The notes: generated from the sequence alone by a model not told the origin. A stretch of DNA of 33,455 nt from Rhodanobacteraceae bacterium (GCA_025928585.1 JAICJG010000018.1:1-33455), one strand, 5' to 3'; shown: positions 19,152 to 28,626, numbered from the stretch's first letter. Made by a program: numbers and translations.

Positions 19152-20738
19152 ATGTTCAACGGGTGTGCTTCCCGCATGAACGAATCGGCTATCCGGCGCG
19201 TGGTGATCGTGGGCGGTGGCACCGCAGGCTGGATGGCGGCCGCGCTGCTGGCGCGTGCACTGGGGCCGCAGCGTGAAATCCGCCTGATCGAATCCGCCGA
19301 GATCGGCACCGTCGGCGTCGGCGAGGCGACGATCCCGCAGATCCTGCACATCAACGCGTTCCTCGGCATCGACGAGGGGGACCTGCTGCGCTTCACCCAC
19401 GGCACCTACAAGCTCGGCGTGCAGCTCAACGACTGGGGCCGCATCGGCGATTCGTACCTCCATGCATTCGGCGACGTCGGCCTGCCGCTGGGGCTGCTGC
19501 CGTTCCACCACTACTGGCTGCGCAGCCGTGCGCAAGGTGACAGCCATTCGCTGTGGGCGTATTCGCTGAACGCGACGGCCGCCGCGACGAACCGGTTTGC
19601 CCGGCTGGACAAGGTGGGGGATAGCCCGCTCGGCGGCATTCGCTACGCCTACCAGTTCGACGCCGCCCGCTACGCGCGCTACTTGCGCGAACGTATTCCC
19701 GAGGGCGCCGTGAAGCGTACCGAGGGCAAGGTGGTCGGCGTGAACCTGCGCGCCGAGGACGGTTTCATCGAATCGCTCCGGCTCGAAAGCGGCGAAACCG
19801 TCGCGGGCGATTTCTACATCGACTGCTCGGGTTTCCGCGGCCTGCTGATCGAAGGAGCGCTGAAGACCGGCTACGAGAACTGGCAACACTGGCTGCCGTG
19901 CGATCGGGCACTCGCGGTGGCCAGTGCGCGCACCGCGCCTATGCGTCCCTACACCGAGGCGACCGCGCGCAGCGCCGGCTGGCAGTGGCGGATCGCGCTG
20001 CAGCACCGCACCGGCAACGGCCACGTGTATTGCAGCCGCTTCATCAGTGACGACGAAGCCACGGCGCAGCTGCTGGCGAACCTCGAGAGCGAACCGCTGG
20101 AAGATCCGCGCCCGCTGCGCTTCACGACCGGCATGCGCAAGCTCGCATGGAACCGCAATTGCCTCGCGCTGGGGCTCGCGGCCGGCTTCATGGAGCCGCT
20201 GGAATCGACCAGCATCCATCTGGTGCAGTCGGGCATCGCGCGTTTCCTCGGCATGTTCCCCGACAAGGTTTGCGACCCGCTGCTGGTCGACACCTACAAT
20301 CGCCAGACGCGCTTCGAGTACGAGCGCGTGCGCGATTTCCTGATCCTGCACTACAAGGCCACCGAGCGCGACGACACCCCTTTCTGGCGGCAGTGCGCGG
20401 CGATGGAAGTGCCGCCGGAGCTCGGCCGCCGCATCGACCTGTTCCGCCGCACCGGCCTGGTCTTCCGCGAGTCCGACGAACTCTTCACCGAGACCGGATG
20501 GTTGCAGGTGATGCTCGGCCAGCGGATCGAGCCGCAGGCTTACCACCCGCTCGCAGACGAGCTGGAAGCGTCGAAATTGCAGGGTTTCCTTGCCGACATC
20601 CGCACGCTGGTCGACCGCACGTCCGCGCGGCTGCCCAGCCACGACGATTTCGTGGCCCGCGCCTGCGCATCGCTCGCCACAGCGCAGGCAGATGCGGGAT
20701 CGCAGTCGCCACACAAGCTGGAACGGAGCGCCCCATGA
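19152..20738 (+). CDS. Tryptophan-halogenase-like FAD-dependent protein
   Basis: 528 residues. The FAD-binding GGGTAGW motif (21-27) is intact, as are Lys87 in YKLG, matching the catalytic lysine of flavin-dependent halogenases, and the FMEPLESTSIHL segment with the conserved catalytic Glu. The second signature, WxWxIP, reads WQWRIA (277-282), with Pro replaced by Ala. Known family members oxidise halide using reduced FAD and halogenate indole-type substrates. Homologues are common beside TonB receptors in sugar loci of Xanthomonas and Caulobacter relatives, where the substrate is unknown. No flavin reductase gene is near. There is no signal peptide, so it is probably cytoplasmic. The start at 19152 has GAGG about 8 bases upstream; an internal ATG at 19176 lacks one. 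The stop overlaps the next gene's start (ATGA). Confidence 0.85.
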   Translation: MFNGCASRMNESAIRRVVIVGGGTAGWMAAALLARALGPQREIRLIESAEIGTVGVGEATIPQILHINAFLGIDEGDLLRFTHGTYKLGVQLNDWGRIGDSYLHAFGDVGLPLGLLPFHHYWLRSRAQGDSHSLWAYSLNATAAATNRFARLDKVGDSPLGGIRYAYQFDAARYARYLRERIPEGAVKRTEGKVVGVNLRAEDGFIESLRLESGETVAGDFYIDCSGFRGLLIEGALKTGYENWQHWLPCDRALAVASARTAPMRPYTEATARSAGWQWRIALQHRTGNGHVYCSRFISDDEATAQLLANLESEPLEDPRPLRFTTGMRKLAWNRNCLALGLAAGFMEPLESTSIHLVQSGIARFLGMFPDKVCDPLLVDTYNRQTRFEYERVRDFLILHYKATERDDTPFWRQCAAMEVPPELGRRIDLFRRTGLVFRESDELFTETGWLQVMLGQRIEPQAYHPLADELEASKLQGFLADIRTLVDRTSARLPSHDDFVARACASLATAQADAGSQSPHKLERSAP

Positions 20739-22318
20739 GACGACTCGCTGCACGGATCGGCCTGCTGCTGATCGTAACGCTCGCGTCGAGCGGTGGCGCG
20801 CTGGCGTCGCAGCCCGCCGGCGGGGGCGCCGCTGCGACGAACCGGCGGGCGCCAGCGAATGTCTACTACGAGATCTTCGTGCGCAGTTGGTACGACACCA
20901 ATGGCGACGGCATCGGCGACTTGAATGGCGTCACGGCCAAGCTCGATTACCTCAAGCGGCTCGGCGTCAGCGGCATCTGGCTGATGCCGATCAACCCTTC
21001 ACCGAGCTACCACGGCTATGACGTTACCGATTACCGCGAGATCAATCCGCAATACGGGACGATGGCCGATTTCGAGCGGCTGCTGCGCGAGGCGCACAAG
21101 CGCGGCATCAAGGTGATCCTGGACCTCGTGGCCAACCACAGCAGCAACCGCTCGCCATGGTTCCTGGCCGCGCGCGACCCGCACAGCAAGTACCGCGACT
21201 GGTACACATGGGCGAAATCCGACACGGACCTGAAGGCGACCAGCGCGACCGGGGGATTCGCGTGGCACCCGCTGGCGGACGGCCGGGCCGGTTCACGACA
21301 ACATTATCTCGGTGTATTCGCGGGCGTGATGCCCGACCTGAATTACGACGACCCGGCCGTGCGAAGGGAGATGATCGGGATCGGGAAGTTCTGGCTGAAG
21401 AAGGGCGTGGACGGTTTCCGCCTCGATGCCGCGCAACACCTTTATCTCAATTTCGAGACGGATTGGGACAACCCGGCCGCGCTGAAGAAGAACCTTGCGT
21501 GGTGGAGCGAGTTCCATCGGGGGATCGACGCGGCGAATCCGCACGCGTGGGTGGTGGGCGAAGTGTGGCCGCGCAACCCCGACCAGCTCGCGGCATGGAT
21601 GGGATCGCTCGATGCGGTGTTCGACTTTCCCCTCGCGCAGCGGCTGGTCGCGAGCGCCGACCAGGAGCGCGACCGCGACATCGGTGCGACGATCGCGCGC
21701 CGCGATGCCGCCTATCGCGCCGCTGCGCAGGGGCGCTTCGACGATGCGCCGTTGCTGTCCAATCACGACATGGAACGCGTGATGAGCCAACTCGACGGCA
21801 ACCAGGAGCACATGCGCGTCGCGGCTGCCATGCTGCTGACGCTGCCCGGCCATCCGTTCGTCTACTACGGCGAGGAACTCGGGATGCGCGGCAACAAGCC
21901 CGATCCGCACCTGCGCGAACCGATGCGCTGGTACCGCGCCGGGAAGGGCCCGGGTGAAACGAGCTGGGAAGGCTGGAGCGCGGGCGACGGCCCCGGCGTG
22001 TCGGTCGAAGCCGAACGGGCGAGTCCGGGTTCCCTGCTCAATTGGTACCGGATGCTGATTGGCTGGCGGCGCGACATCCCGGCCTTGCGCGACGGTGTCG
22101 CACGCGACTGGCAGGATCACAACCTGCAGGTCGCGGCGTGGGAGCTCGACGATCCGCACGGCGACGTGCTGGTGCTGCACAATTTGTCGGGGCGTACGCA
22201 ATCGGTGGAGATCACCGGGCGGCGCTTCCGGAGCCTGTTGCGGGACAGCCAGCCGGAGACCGTGCTGGGCGGCGGCCAGCTGCAACTGCCGCCCTACGGC
22301 AGCGCGGTGCTGCAATGA
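20735..22318 (+). CDS. Exported GH13 alpha-amylase-family glycosidase
   Basis: 527 residues from the ATG at 20735, which overlaps the previous stop by ATGA; GGAG lies upstream. A signal peptide (about 1-25, LLLIVTLASSGGALA) implies export to the periplasm or beyond. The GH13 regions are complete: VILDLVANHSSNRS (127-140), GVDGFRLDAAQHL with nucleophile Asp231, WVVGEVWP with acid/base Glu276, and LLSNHDMERV with Asp345. The DTNGDGIGDLNGV loop fits the oligo-glucosidase/amylase group. Likely role: trimming alpha-glucan oligosaccharides after their entry through the TonB receptor. It pairs with the cytoplasmic GH13 in the divergent operon, giving one enzyme on each side of the inner membrane. 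The C-terminal beta-sandwich is short, and no carbohydrate-binding module is visible. Confidence 0.92.
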   Translation: MRRLAARIGLLLIVTLASSGGALASQPAGGGAAATNRRAPANVYYEIFVRSWYDTNGDGIGDLNGVTAKLDYLKRLGVSGIWLMPINPSPSYHGYDVTDYREINPQYGTMADFERLLREAHKRGIKVILDLVANHSSNRSPWFLAARDPHSKYRDWYTWAKSDTDLKATSATGGFAWHPLADGRAGSRQHYLGVFAGVMPDLNYDDPAVRREMIGIGKFWLKKGVDGFRLDAAQHLYLNFETDWDNPAALKKNLAWWSEFHRGIDAANPHAWVVGEVWPRNPDQLAAWMGSLDAVFDFPLAQRLVASADQERDRDIGATIARRDAAYRAAAQGRFDDAPLLSNHDMERVMSQLDGNQEHMRVAAAMLLTLPGHPFVYYGEELGMRGNKPDPHLREPMRWYRAGKGPGETSWEGWSAGDGPGVSVEAERASPGSLLNWYRMLIGWRRDIPALRDGVARDWQDHNLQVAAWELDDPHGDVLVLHNLSGRTQSVEITGRRFRSLLRDSQPETVLGGGQLQLPPYGSAVLQ

Positions 22319-24714
22319 ACCAACCACTTTCCCGGGGAAAACGGATGAAGGATTTGCTGCGTCTGTTGGCGTTCATGATGCTGGCCGGACCTGGCCTTGC
22401 GTTGGCGGCACGTGTGCCGTCCGGCGACGGGGTCGCGAAGCTGCGGGCGGTCACCGCGCACGGGCTGGAATTGTCGCTGGAGGACGCGACGATCTCGCTG
22501 CAACTGGTCGCGCCGGGCGTGCTGCACGTGCACTACGTGCGCGACGGGCGGACGACGCCGGCGAGCCTCGTGATCGATCCGCAGCGCACGCCGGCGCCCG
22601 CGTTCACGCCGAAGGTTTCGCGCACGGGCGACACCGTCACGCTGCGTTCGGAGCGGATGACGGTGACCTGGGACGGCGCGGCGGACGCCCTGAGCGTTGT
22701 CGACGCGCACGGCCATCCGCTGCTGAAGCAAGCCGGCTTCGCGACGCTCGCGGGCGGCCGCATCGTGCTGCAGCACGCCCCCGGCGACGCCCTCTATGGC
22801 ATCGGCGGGTACACGATCCACGAAAGCGTTGCTCCCGGCCTGCTGCGGAGCGGGAAGCAAATCGCACAGGCCGGCAAGCAGGGGCACGCCGGAGCACCGT
22901 TCGTGTGGAGCACGGGGGGTTACGGGCTGCTGGTCGACTGCAAGGGCGCGACCTTCGACCTCGATGACGGCCGCATCACGGTCGCCGATTACCAGCGCCC
23001 CGATGCCGACTACTACGTGCTCGCCGGCACGCCCGCGGAGCTGTTCGGCGAGGTATCGCGGATCAGCGGTCCCGCGCCACTCTTCCCCAAGTGGGCGATG
23101 GGCTTCACCAATAGCCAGTGGGGCATCGACGAAAAGGAGCTGCTGGACATCGTCAAGACCTATCGCGCCAAGCACATCCCGATCGACAACTTCACGCTGG
23201 ATTTCGACTGGAAGGCCTGGGGCGAAAACAACTACGGTGAGTTCCGCTGGAACCCGAAGAAGTTTCCCGACGGTCCGGGCGGCAAGCTCGCGAAGATGCT
23301 GGGCGCGCAAGGTATCCACCTCACCGGCATCATGAAGCCTCGCATCCATGTGAATACCGTGGAGGGCCGCTACGCGACCGCGCACCATCTCTGGATTCCC
23401 GGCGAGAAGCCGTTCCAGGACTATTTCTCGCACAAGCTGGTGAAGCGGTTGGATTTCGACAAGCCGGAGACTCGCCGCTGGTTCGGAGAGGCGGCGATGA
23501 AGTACGCCTTCGACGAGGGCATCATCGGCTGGTGGAACGACGAGGCCGACGAGGTCGGATCCGACACCCAGTTCCTCAACATGGAGCGCGCGCTCTACGA
23601 CGCGCAACGCGGCGCGAGCGACAAGCGCGTGTGGTCGATCAATCGCAACTTCTGGCTGGGCGCGCAGCGCTATTCCTATGGCCTTTGGTCGGGTGACATC
23701 GACACCGGTTTCGCGAGCATGGCCGCCCAGCGCACCCGGATGCTGAGCGCGATCGAGGTGGGCGAAAGCAATTGGGGCATGGACGGCGGCGGCTTCAATG
23801 GGCATCCGTCCGACGAGAACTATGCCCGCTGGATCGAGTTCGGCGCGTTCACCCCGATCTTCCGGGTACACGGCACCAAGGATGAGAAACGCCAGCCGTG
23901 GCGCTACGGCCCGGTTGCCGAAGCTGCAGCGACCCGCGCGATCCGGCTCCGTTACAAGCTGATCCCCTACATCTACGCATACCAGCACGCGGCGCACGTC
24001 CATGGCGTCGGGCTGGTTCGCCCGCTCACTTTCGACTGGCCGGACGATCCGAAGGTGCGCGACGACGTGGGTGCGTGGCTGTTCGGGCAATGGCTGCTGG
24101 TCGCGCCAGTGGTCGAGCAGGGCCAGACCTCCAAATCCATCTATTTGCCCGCGGGTACCTGGACCGACTGGTCCACCGGCAAGGTGTACGCGGGCGGCCA
24201 GACCATCGATTACAAGGTGGACGCCAAGTCCTGGCGCGACATTCCCCTGTTCATCCGCGCGGGGGCGATCATCCCGACCCAGCCGGTGATGGATCATGTC
24301 GGGCAGCATCCGGTGAAGACCGTGACGGTTGAAGTGTTCCCTGCCACGCATGCGACACACTTCGATTACTACGACGATGACGGCGAAACCTGGGGCTACG
24401 AACACGGCGCGTATTTCCTGCAGCGCCTGAGCGTGCGGCGCGATGGCCGCGAGGTCACTCTCCGCACCGATGCGCCGAGCGGCAGCTACCGCCCGGCCTT
24501 GCGCGATTATCTGGTACGGGTGCACGGAACTGCGGCGGCTTCGGCGCGTGCCGGTGGCGCGGAACTCCATCGCTACGCCGATGCCAAGGCGCTCGCCGCG
24601 GCGAGCGGTGAAGGCTGGACCACCGGCCACGACCGCTACGGCACGGTGACGATCGTGAAGCTCGACGCCGGCGCGGCTCGCGACGTGACCCTGGATGGAG
24701 AGTCCGCGCAGTGA
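22315..24714 (+). CDS. Exported GH31 alpha-glycosidase (alpha-glucosidase or transglucosidase type)
   Basis: 799 residues from the ATG at 22315 (ATGA overlap with the GH13 stop); an in-frame ATG at 22345 gives a more standard signal peptide (MKDLLRLLAFMMLAGPGLALA). GH31 features follow: an N-terminal beta-sandwich (about 40-240), the barrel entry FTNSQWGIDEKELLDI, IDNFTLDFDWKAWGE, nucleophile Asp409 in GWWNDEADE, acid/base Asp461 in WSGDIDTGF, and a C-terminal beta-domain with an RAGAIIPTQ segment. GH31 covers alpha-glucosidases, alpha-xylosidases and 4-alpha-glucosyltransferases. The glucokinase and GH13 partners favour a gluco-substrate, but alpha-xyloside cannot be excluded, given the GH39 neighbour. 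It probably acts in the periplasm or on the cell surface. It is the fourth gene in the run of overlapping plus-strand genes. Confidence 0.92.
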   Translation: MNQPLSRGKRMKDLLRLLAFMMLAGPGLALAARVPSGDGVAKLRAVTAHGLELSLEDATISLQLVAPGVLHVHYVRDGRTTPASLVIDPQRTPAPAFTPKVSRTGDTVTLRSERMTVTWDGAADALSVVDAHGHPLLKQAGFATLAGGRIVLQHAPGDALYGIGGYTIHESVAPGLLRSGKQIAQAGKQGHAGAPFVWSTGGYGLLVDCKGATFDLDDGRITVADYQRPDADYYVLAGTPAELFGEVSRISGPAPLFPKWAMGFTNSQWGIDEKELLDIVKTYRAKHIPIDNFTLDFDWKAWGENNYGEFRWNPKKFPDGPGGKLAKMLGAQGIHLTGIMKPRIHVNTVEGRYATAHHLWIPGEKPFQDYFSHKLVKRLDFDKPETRRWFGEAAMKYAFDEGIIGWWNDEADEVGSDTQFLNMERALYDAQRGASDKRVWSINRNFWLGAQRYSYGLWSGDIDTGFASMAAQRTRMLSAIEVGESNWGMDGGGFNGHPSDENYARWIEFGAFTPIFRVHGTKDEKRQPWRYGPVAEAAATRAIRLRYKLIPYIYAYQHAAHVHGVGLVRPLTFDWPDDPKVRDDVGAWLFGQWLLVAPVVEQGQTSKSIYLPAGTWTDWSTGKVYAGGQTIDYKVDAKSWRDIPLFIRAGAIIPTQPVMDHVGQHPVKTVTVEVFPATHATHFDYYDDDGETWGYEHGAYFLQRLSVRRDGREVTLRTDAPSGSYRPALRDYLVRVHGTAAASARAGGAELHRYADAKALAAASGEGWTTGHDRYGTVTIVKLDAGAARDVTLDGESAQ

Positions 24715-24794
24715 TGGTCGTGGACCGCTGCGTTCCTGCGGGCCAGGCCCCCGGGCGCTGGACCTGCGCGCCGGGTTGAGCCAGACTCGGCGGT

Positions 24795-24814
24795 GGATGT
24801 AAACGTTTCCATCG
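24795..24814. promoter_or_regulatory. LacI-type operator upstream of the GH39 gene
   Basis: GGATGTAAACGTTTCCATCG is a near-palindrome centred on CG with an AAACGTTT core, the classic LacI/CcpA-like operator form; 8 of 10 half-site positions match. It lies 23 bases before the GH39 start, in a 122-base gap, and suggests a separate internal promoter for the last genes of the arm. It differs from the TACGTA sites near 15.8 kb, so another LacI protein may act here. Confidence 0.6.
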
Positions 24815-24836
24815 GATAGGCCAGCAGGGATTCGCC

Positions 24837-26399
24837 ATGAAGATCGCGAAGGGTGTTCGACGTATTGCATTGGGAATCGCCGCGGTTGCGCTGATCGCCG
24901 CGGGCGGACTCGCCGTGGCGGCACCGGCCGCGCAGACCATCCGCCTGCAGGTTGACGCCCGGGCGCACGGCACGCCGTTCCCGCATTTCTGGGAGCAGAT
25001 GTTCGGGTCTGGTCGCGCGGTGCTTTCGCTGCGCGACGACTACCGCAAGGACCTCCAGGCGGTGCACGAGGCGACCGGCTTCCAGTACGTGCGTTTCCAC
25101 GGGATCTTCGATCGCGACGTAGGACTCGTGCAGCGGGGCAAGGACGGCAAGATCAGCTACAACTTTTCCTATGTCGACCAGATCTACGACGGGTTGCTCG
25201 CGCGCGGGGTGAAGCCTTTCATCGAACTGGGCTTCATGCCGCCGGACCTGAGTTCCGATCCGTCGAAGAACCACAGCTTCTGGTATCACCCGAACGTGAT
25301 GCCGCCGAAGAGCTACGCGGAATGGGACGCGATGATCCGCGCTTTCGCGAAGCATCTCGTGGATCGTTACGGCATCGACGAGGTCGCCACTTGGTACTTC
25401 GAGGTATGGAACGAGCCCAACATCGATTTCTGGGGCGGAGTTCCCAAGCAGGCGACCTATTTCAAGCTTTATGACAACACAGCGCGCGCGCTGAAGTCGG
25501 TGAGCCCGCGGCTGCGCGTGGGCGGTCCCGCGACCGCACAGGCTGCGTGGGTTCCTGACTTCCTCGCGCACGTGCACAAGTCCGGCGTGCCGATCGATTT
25601 CGTCAGCAGCCACGTGTACGGCGACGACACCGCCGAGAACGTGTTCCACACCGGGGAAAACATCCCGCGCAAGGACATGGTGTGCCGGGCGGTCGGCAAG
25701 GTCCACGAGGAGATCCTGGCCTCGCCGTATCCGAAGCTGCCGCTGATTTTCAGTGAATACAACGCGTCCTACGCCAACCTGCCCAACGTGACCGACACGG
25801 TGTTCATGGGCCCGTGGCTCGCCAATACCATCCGCGCCTGCGCGGGCAAGGTGGCGATGATGAGCTACTGGACGTTTTCGGATGTGTTCGAGGAGCAGGG
25901 CATCGTGCGCACCCCGTTCTATGGCGGTTTCGGCCTGATCGCCGAGGACCGCATCGACAAGCCCGCGTTCAATGCGTTCGCGATGCTGCACAAGCTGGGC
26001 GACCAGCGGTTGCCGCTGAAGTCCGACAGCGCGCTCGCGACCCGTGGCACGGACGGATCGCTGGTGCTGGCGCTGTGGAACTATGCGCCCCCGATCGGCA
26101 ACGGGGCGACCTACACGCCGGGCCCGCCCGAGGGATCGCCGAAGCACTTCGAAATCACGCTCGAGCACTCTGGGGCGCAGGCAACGGCCACGGTGTGGCG
26201 GCTGGACGCAACCCACGGCAACGTGATCGCGACCTTCGACAAGATGGGACGCCCGGCCTTCCCGAGCCGCAGCCAGATCGAGCAGTTGCGCGCGGCCGGG
26301 AAGCTTGCCGATGCGCAGCAGGTGGCCGTGCACGACGGCAAGCTCGATTTCGACGTGCCGCCGCAGGGGCTGGTGGTTGTGAAGGTCAGACAGAAATGA
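24837..26399 (+). CDS. GH39-like exported glycosidase (beta-xylosidase family)
   Basis: 520 residues with a signal peptide (about 1-29, ALGIAAVALIAAGGLAVAA). The (beta/alpha)8 barrel shows clan GH-A catalytic sites: acid/base Glu193 in FEVWNEPNIDFW and nucleophile Glu307 in PLIFSEYNAS. GVKPFIELGFMP and YVRFHGIF are typical of GH39, whose members include beta-xylosidases and other beta- or arabinosidases. The C-terminal beta-sandwich contains ATVWRLDATHGN and ends QGLVVVKVRQK. Why a retaining beta-type enzyme sits in an otherwise alpha-glucan locus is unclear; the substrate may be a mixed glycoside or xyloglucan-like oligomer. AGGGA lies about 7 bases before the start. An operator-like palindrome lies 23 bases upstream, so it may be expressed separately from the GH31 gene. 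The stop overlaps an ATG (26396) by ATGA. Confidence 0.88.
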   Translation: MKIAKGVRRIALGIAAVALIAAGGLAVAAPAAQTIRLQVDARAHGTPFPHFWEQMFGSGRAVLSLRDDYRKDLQAVHEATGFQYVRFHGIFDRDVGLVQRGKDGKISYNFSYVDQIYDGLLARGVKPFIELGFMPPDLSSDPSKNHSFWYHPNVMPPKSYAEWDAMIRAFAKHLVDRYGIDEVATWYFEVWNEPNIDFWGGVPKQATYFKLYDNTARALKSVSPRLRVGGPATAQAAWVPDFLAHVHKSGVPIDFVSSHVYGDDTAENVFHTGENIPRKDMVCRAVGKVHEEILASPYPKLPLIFSEYNASYANLPNVTDTVFMGPWLANTIRACAGKVAMMSYWTFSDVFEEQGIVRTPFYGGFGLIAEDRIDKPAFNAFAMLHKLGDQRLPLKSDSALATRGTDGSLVLALWNYAPPIGNGATYTPGPPEGSPKHFEITLEHSGAQATATVWRLDATHGNVIATFDKMGRPAFPSRSQIEQLRAAGKLADAQQVAVHDGKLDFDVPPQGLVVVKVRQK

Positions 26400-26412
26400 A
26401 CACGCCCCGCGA

Positions 26413-28626
26413 TTGCGCCGCCGCCGAAATGGCAGGCGGGCGCCGGTGATTGCCGCCACGCTGCTGATGCTTGCGGCGACGGCTGCGCATGCCGCGCCCG
26501 TGTGGCACAGTCGTCTCGAGTGGCGCGGCAAGGACGCATCCATGTCGATCCACGCGGACGGCAGCTATGCACTCACCGGACCGTTCGGCGAACGGACCAT
26601 CCCGGCGCCGCGCGCGAGGGCGCAAACCGCGAGCGTGCTGTTCGACGGATTGTTCGCGATGGCGCAGGAGGAACTTGGGCAAGATTCGGTGTCGGTGCTG
26701 CACGACCCCGCCTACGACCATGGTGGCGCGATGGACTGCCGCTGCTTCGTCACCGGGGTGAAGTGGCCCTATGTGTGGACGCGCGATGTTTCGTATTCGA
26801 TCGACCTCGGGTTGTGGCGATACGACCCGGCGCGGGCGCGCGCATCGCTGCTGTTCAAACTGTCCGGGACGCGCGCGAAAGGCGTGCCGCAAGGGCTCTA
26901 TCCGATGCAGGATACGGGCTCCGGCGGCAGCTGGCCGATCAGCACCGACCGGGTGGTGTGGTTCCTGGGGGCGCGCCACCTGCTCGATGACAAGGCTTTC
27001 GCCGACCAGGCCTGGCAGGCGCTGAACGACACCCTGGCGCAGGACCGCGAGTACGCCTTCGATTCGCGCCTTGGGCTGTACCGCGGCGAGACTTCGTTCC
27101 TCGACTGGCGCGAGCAGACCTATCCCGCGTGGACCAAGGACAACGTGGAGTTCATCGCGCAGTCGTTCGCGTTGTCCACCAACGTGTTGCACTACGAGGC
27201 GTTGCGGCTCGCGGCACGGATGGCGGAGGAGCGCAGAGACCCGCGCGGCGCGCAGTATTCGGCACAAGCCGCGGCACTGAAGCAGGCGATCAATGCGCAC
27301 TTCTGGCAGCCCGGGCGCGGCATGTACATGAGCTACCTCGGCGGCGACGGGATGCCGGTCGAAGCCTACGACCTCCTCGGGATCTCGCTGGCGATCACCA
27401 GCGGCGTCGCCGACGAGGCGCGCGCGCGTTCTTCGCTTTCGCACTATCCCGTGTGGCTGGCCGGCACCCCCGTGATCTGGCCCGAGCGCGCAGATGAGCC
27501 GATCTACCACAACCGCGCGATCTGGCCGTTCGTCAGCGCCTACGCCTTGCGCGCGGCGCGCGAGGTGGACGATCCCGCGTGGATCGCGCTCGAGATCCGC
27601 TCGATGATCCGCGGCCCCGCGCTGGCCGGCTCGAACATGGAGAACTACGCCATGCTGGAGCAGGCGACCCACGTGGACGCGGGCAAGCTGAGCGGCCCGG
27701 TGGTGAATTCGCCACGCCAGTTGTGGTCGGTCGCGGGCTATCTCGACATGGTTGCCGAGGGCGTGTTCGGCTTGACCGCCGACGGCAAGGTCGAGCCGAA
27801 ACTGCCGGTCTCGCTGGTGCCGACGCTGTTCGGCGACCGCGATGAGATCACACTGCAGCTTCCGCACCGGCACGTCACGCTGCGGCGGCCCGCCAGCCTG
27901 GACGGCAACCTGCTGGTCGCGGACGAGGTCGAGAACCAGGGTGGTCGCACCGTCGTCACCTTGAAGGCCATCGAGGTCCCCGAGCTGCACCCGCGTACGG
28001 ATGCGCCGATGTATGCGCCGGCGACGCCGGCGGCGCCGGTCGTGACGCGCGACGGCGACCGTTGGCGGGTGCGGGCCGATGGAAACCACGACGTGTTGTA
28101 CGTCGACGGCAAGCGCCACGGCTCCATCGGTGCGGCCTGGGCCTTGCGGGTGTCTCCCGCGCGGCATTGTCTGCGGGTCGCCCGCATCGACGAACACGGC
28201 ATCGAATCGCTGCCGAGCGAGGCGACCTGCGTCGGCTCCGAGGACCGCGTCACCGGATCCTGGCCGCGCACCTGGACCGCGCCGCGCAGCGGCCGGTATC
28301 GCGTGTGGCTGGATTACACGAACGACCACGGCCCGATCAACACCGGCATCACTGCCGCGGTGAAGCGCCTCGCGATCGATTGTGCGGGCAGCCCCGCGCA
28401 GACGGTGCCGATCGTGATGCCGCACAGTGTGGCCAAGCAGCGTTCCACCACCGGGACATTCGAGGTCAGGGCGGGCGCGCGTTGCATGTTCGCGCTGCAG
28501 CAGGGCTTCAACATGAGCGACCTCGCACATTTCGTGCACTACACCGGCGGCGAGGGCGGAGCCAGCGGGCCGCTCAATGAAGCGGACGTCGATGCCCTCC
28601 ATGTCGCGCCGTTACCAGCGCGGTAA
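26413..28626 (+). CDS. Exported (alpha/alpha)6 six-hairpin glycosidase-like protein, family unassigned
   Basis: 737 residues from a TTG at 26413. That start gives a classical signal peptide: Arg-rich n-region RRRRNGRR, then VIAATLLMLAATAAHA, cut before APVW. No ribosome binding site precedes the TTG. The ATG at 26396, coupled to the previous stop, is one frame off and ends at 26449, so a frameshift may be present; a GTG at 26446 is another option. The core (about 100-480) has helical-hairpin motifs WPYVWTRDVSYSID, GGSWPISTDRVVWFLG, SFLDWREQTYPAWT, AIWPFVSAYALRAA and NMENYAMLEQATH, resembling amylo-alpha-1,6-glucosidase, trehalase or GH15-type barrels. Candidate acids are the Asp in FLDW and the Glu in MENYAMLE. 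A beta-rich C-terminal half (500-737) ends in a lectin-like domain with Cys pairs. Likely a debranching or exo-glycosidase; substrate unknown. Confidence 0.7.
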   Translation: MRRRRNGRRAPVIAATLLMLAATAAHAAPVWHSRLEWRGKDASMSIHADGSYALTGPFGERTIPAPRARAQTASVLFDGLFAMAQEELGQDSVSVLHDPAYDHGGAMDCRCFVTGVKWPYVWTRDVSYSIDLGLWRYDPARARASLLFKLSGTRAKGVPQGLYPMQDTGSGGSWPISTDRVVWFLGARHLLDDKAFADQAWQALNDTLAQDREYAFDSRLGLYRGETSFLDWREQTYPAWTKDNVEFIAQSFALSTNVLHYEALRLAARMAEERRDPRGAQYSAQAAALKQAINAHFWQPGRGMYMSYLGGDGMPVEAYDLLGISLAITSGVADEARARSSLSHYPVWLAGTPVIWPERADEPIYHNRAIWPFVSAYALRAAREVDDPAWIALEIRSMIRGPALAGSNMENYAMLEQATHVDAGKLSGPVVNSPRQLWSVAGYLDMVAEGVFGLTADGKVEPKLPVSLVPTLFGDRDEITLQLPHRHVTLRRPASLDGNLLVADEVENQGGRTVVTLKAIEVPELHPRTDAPMYAPATPAAPVVTRDGDRWRVRADGNHDVLYVDGKRHGSIGAAWALRVSPARHCLRVARIDEHGIESLPSEATCVGSEDRVTGSWPRTWTAPRSGRYRVWLDYTNDHGPINTGITAAVKRLAIDCAGSPAQTVPIVMPHSVAKQRSTTGTFEVRAGARCMFALQQGFNMSDLAHFVHYTGGEGGASGPLNEADVDALHVAPLPAR

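Noticed and set aside
22294-24924. Long antisense frame over GH31, with similar ones over GH39, the six-hairpin gene and the halogenase
   Set aside because: All follow the complement of third-position GC bias; none has a ribosome binding site with a recognisable N-terminus.
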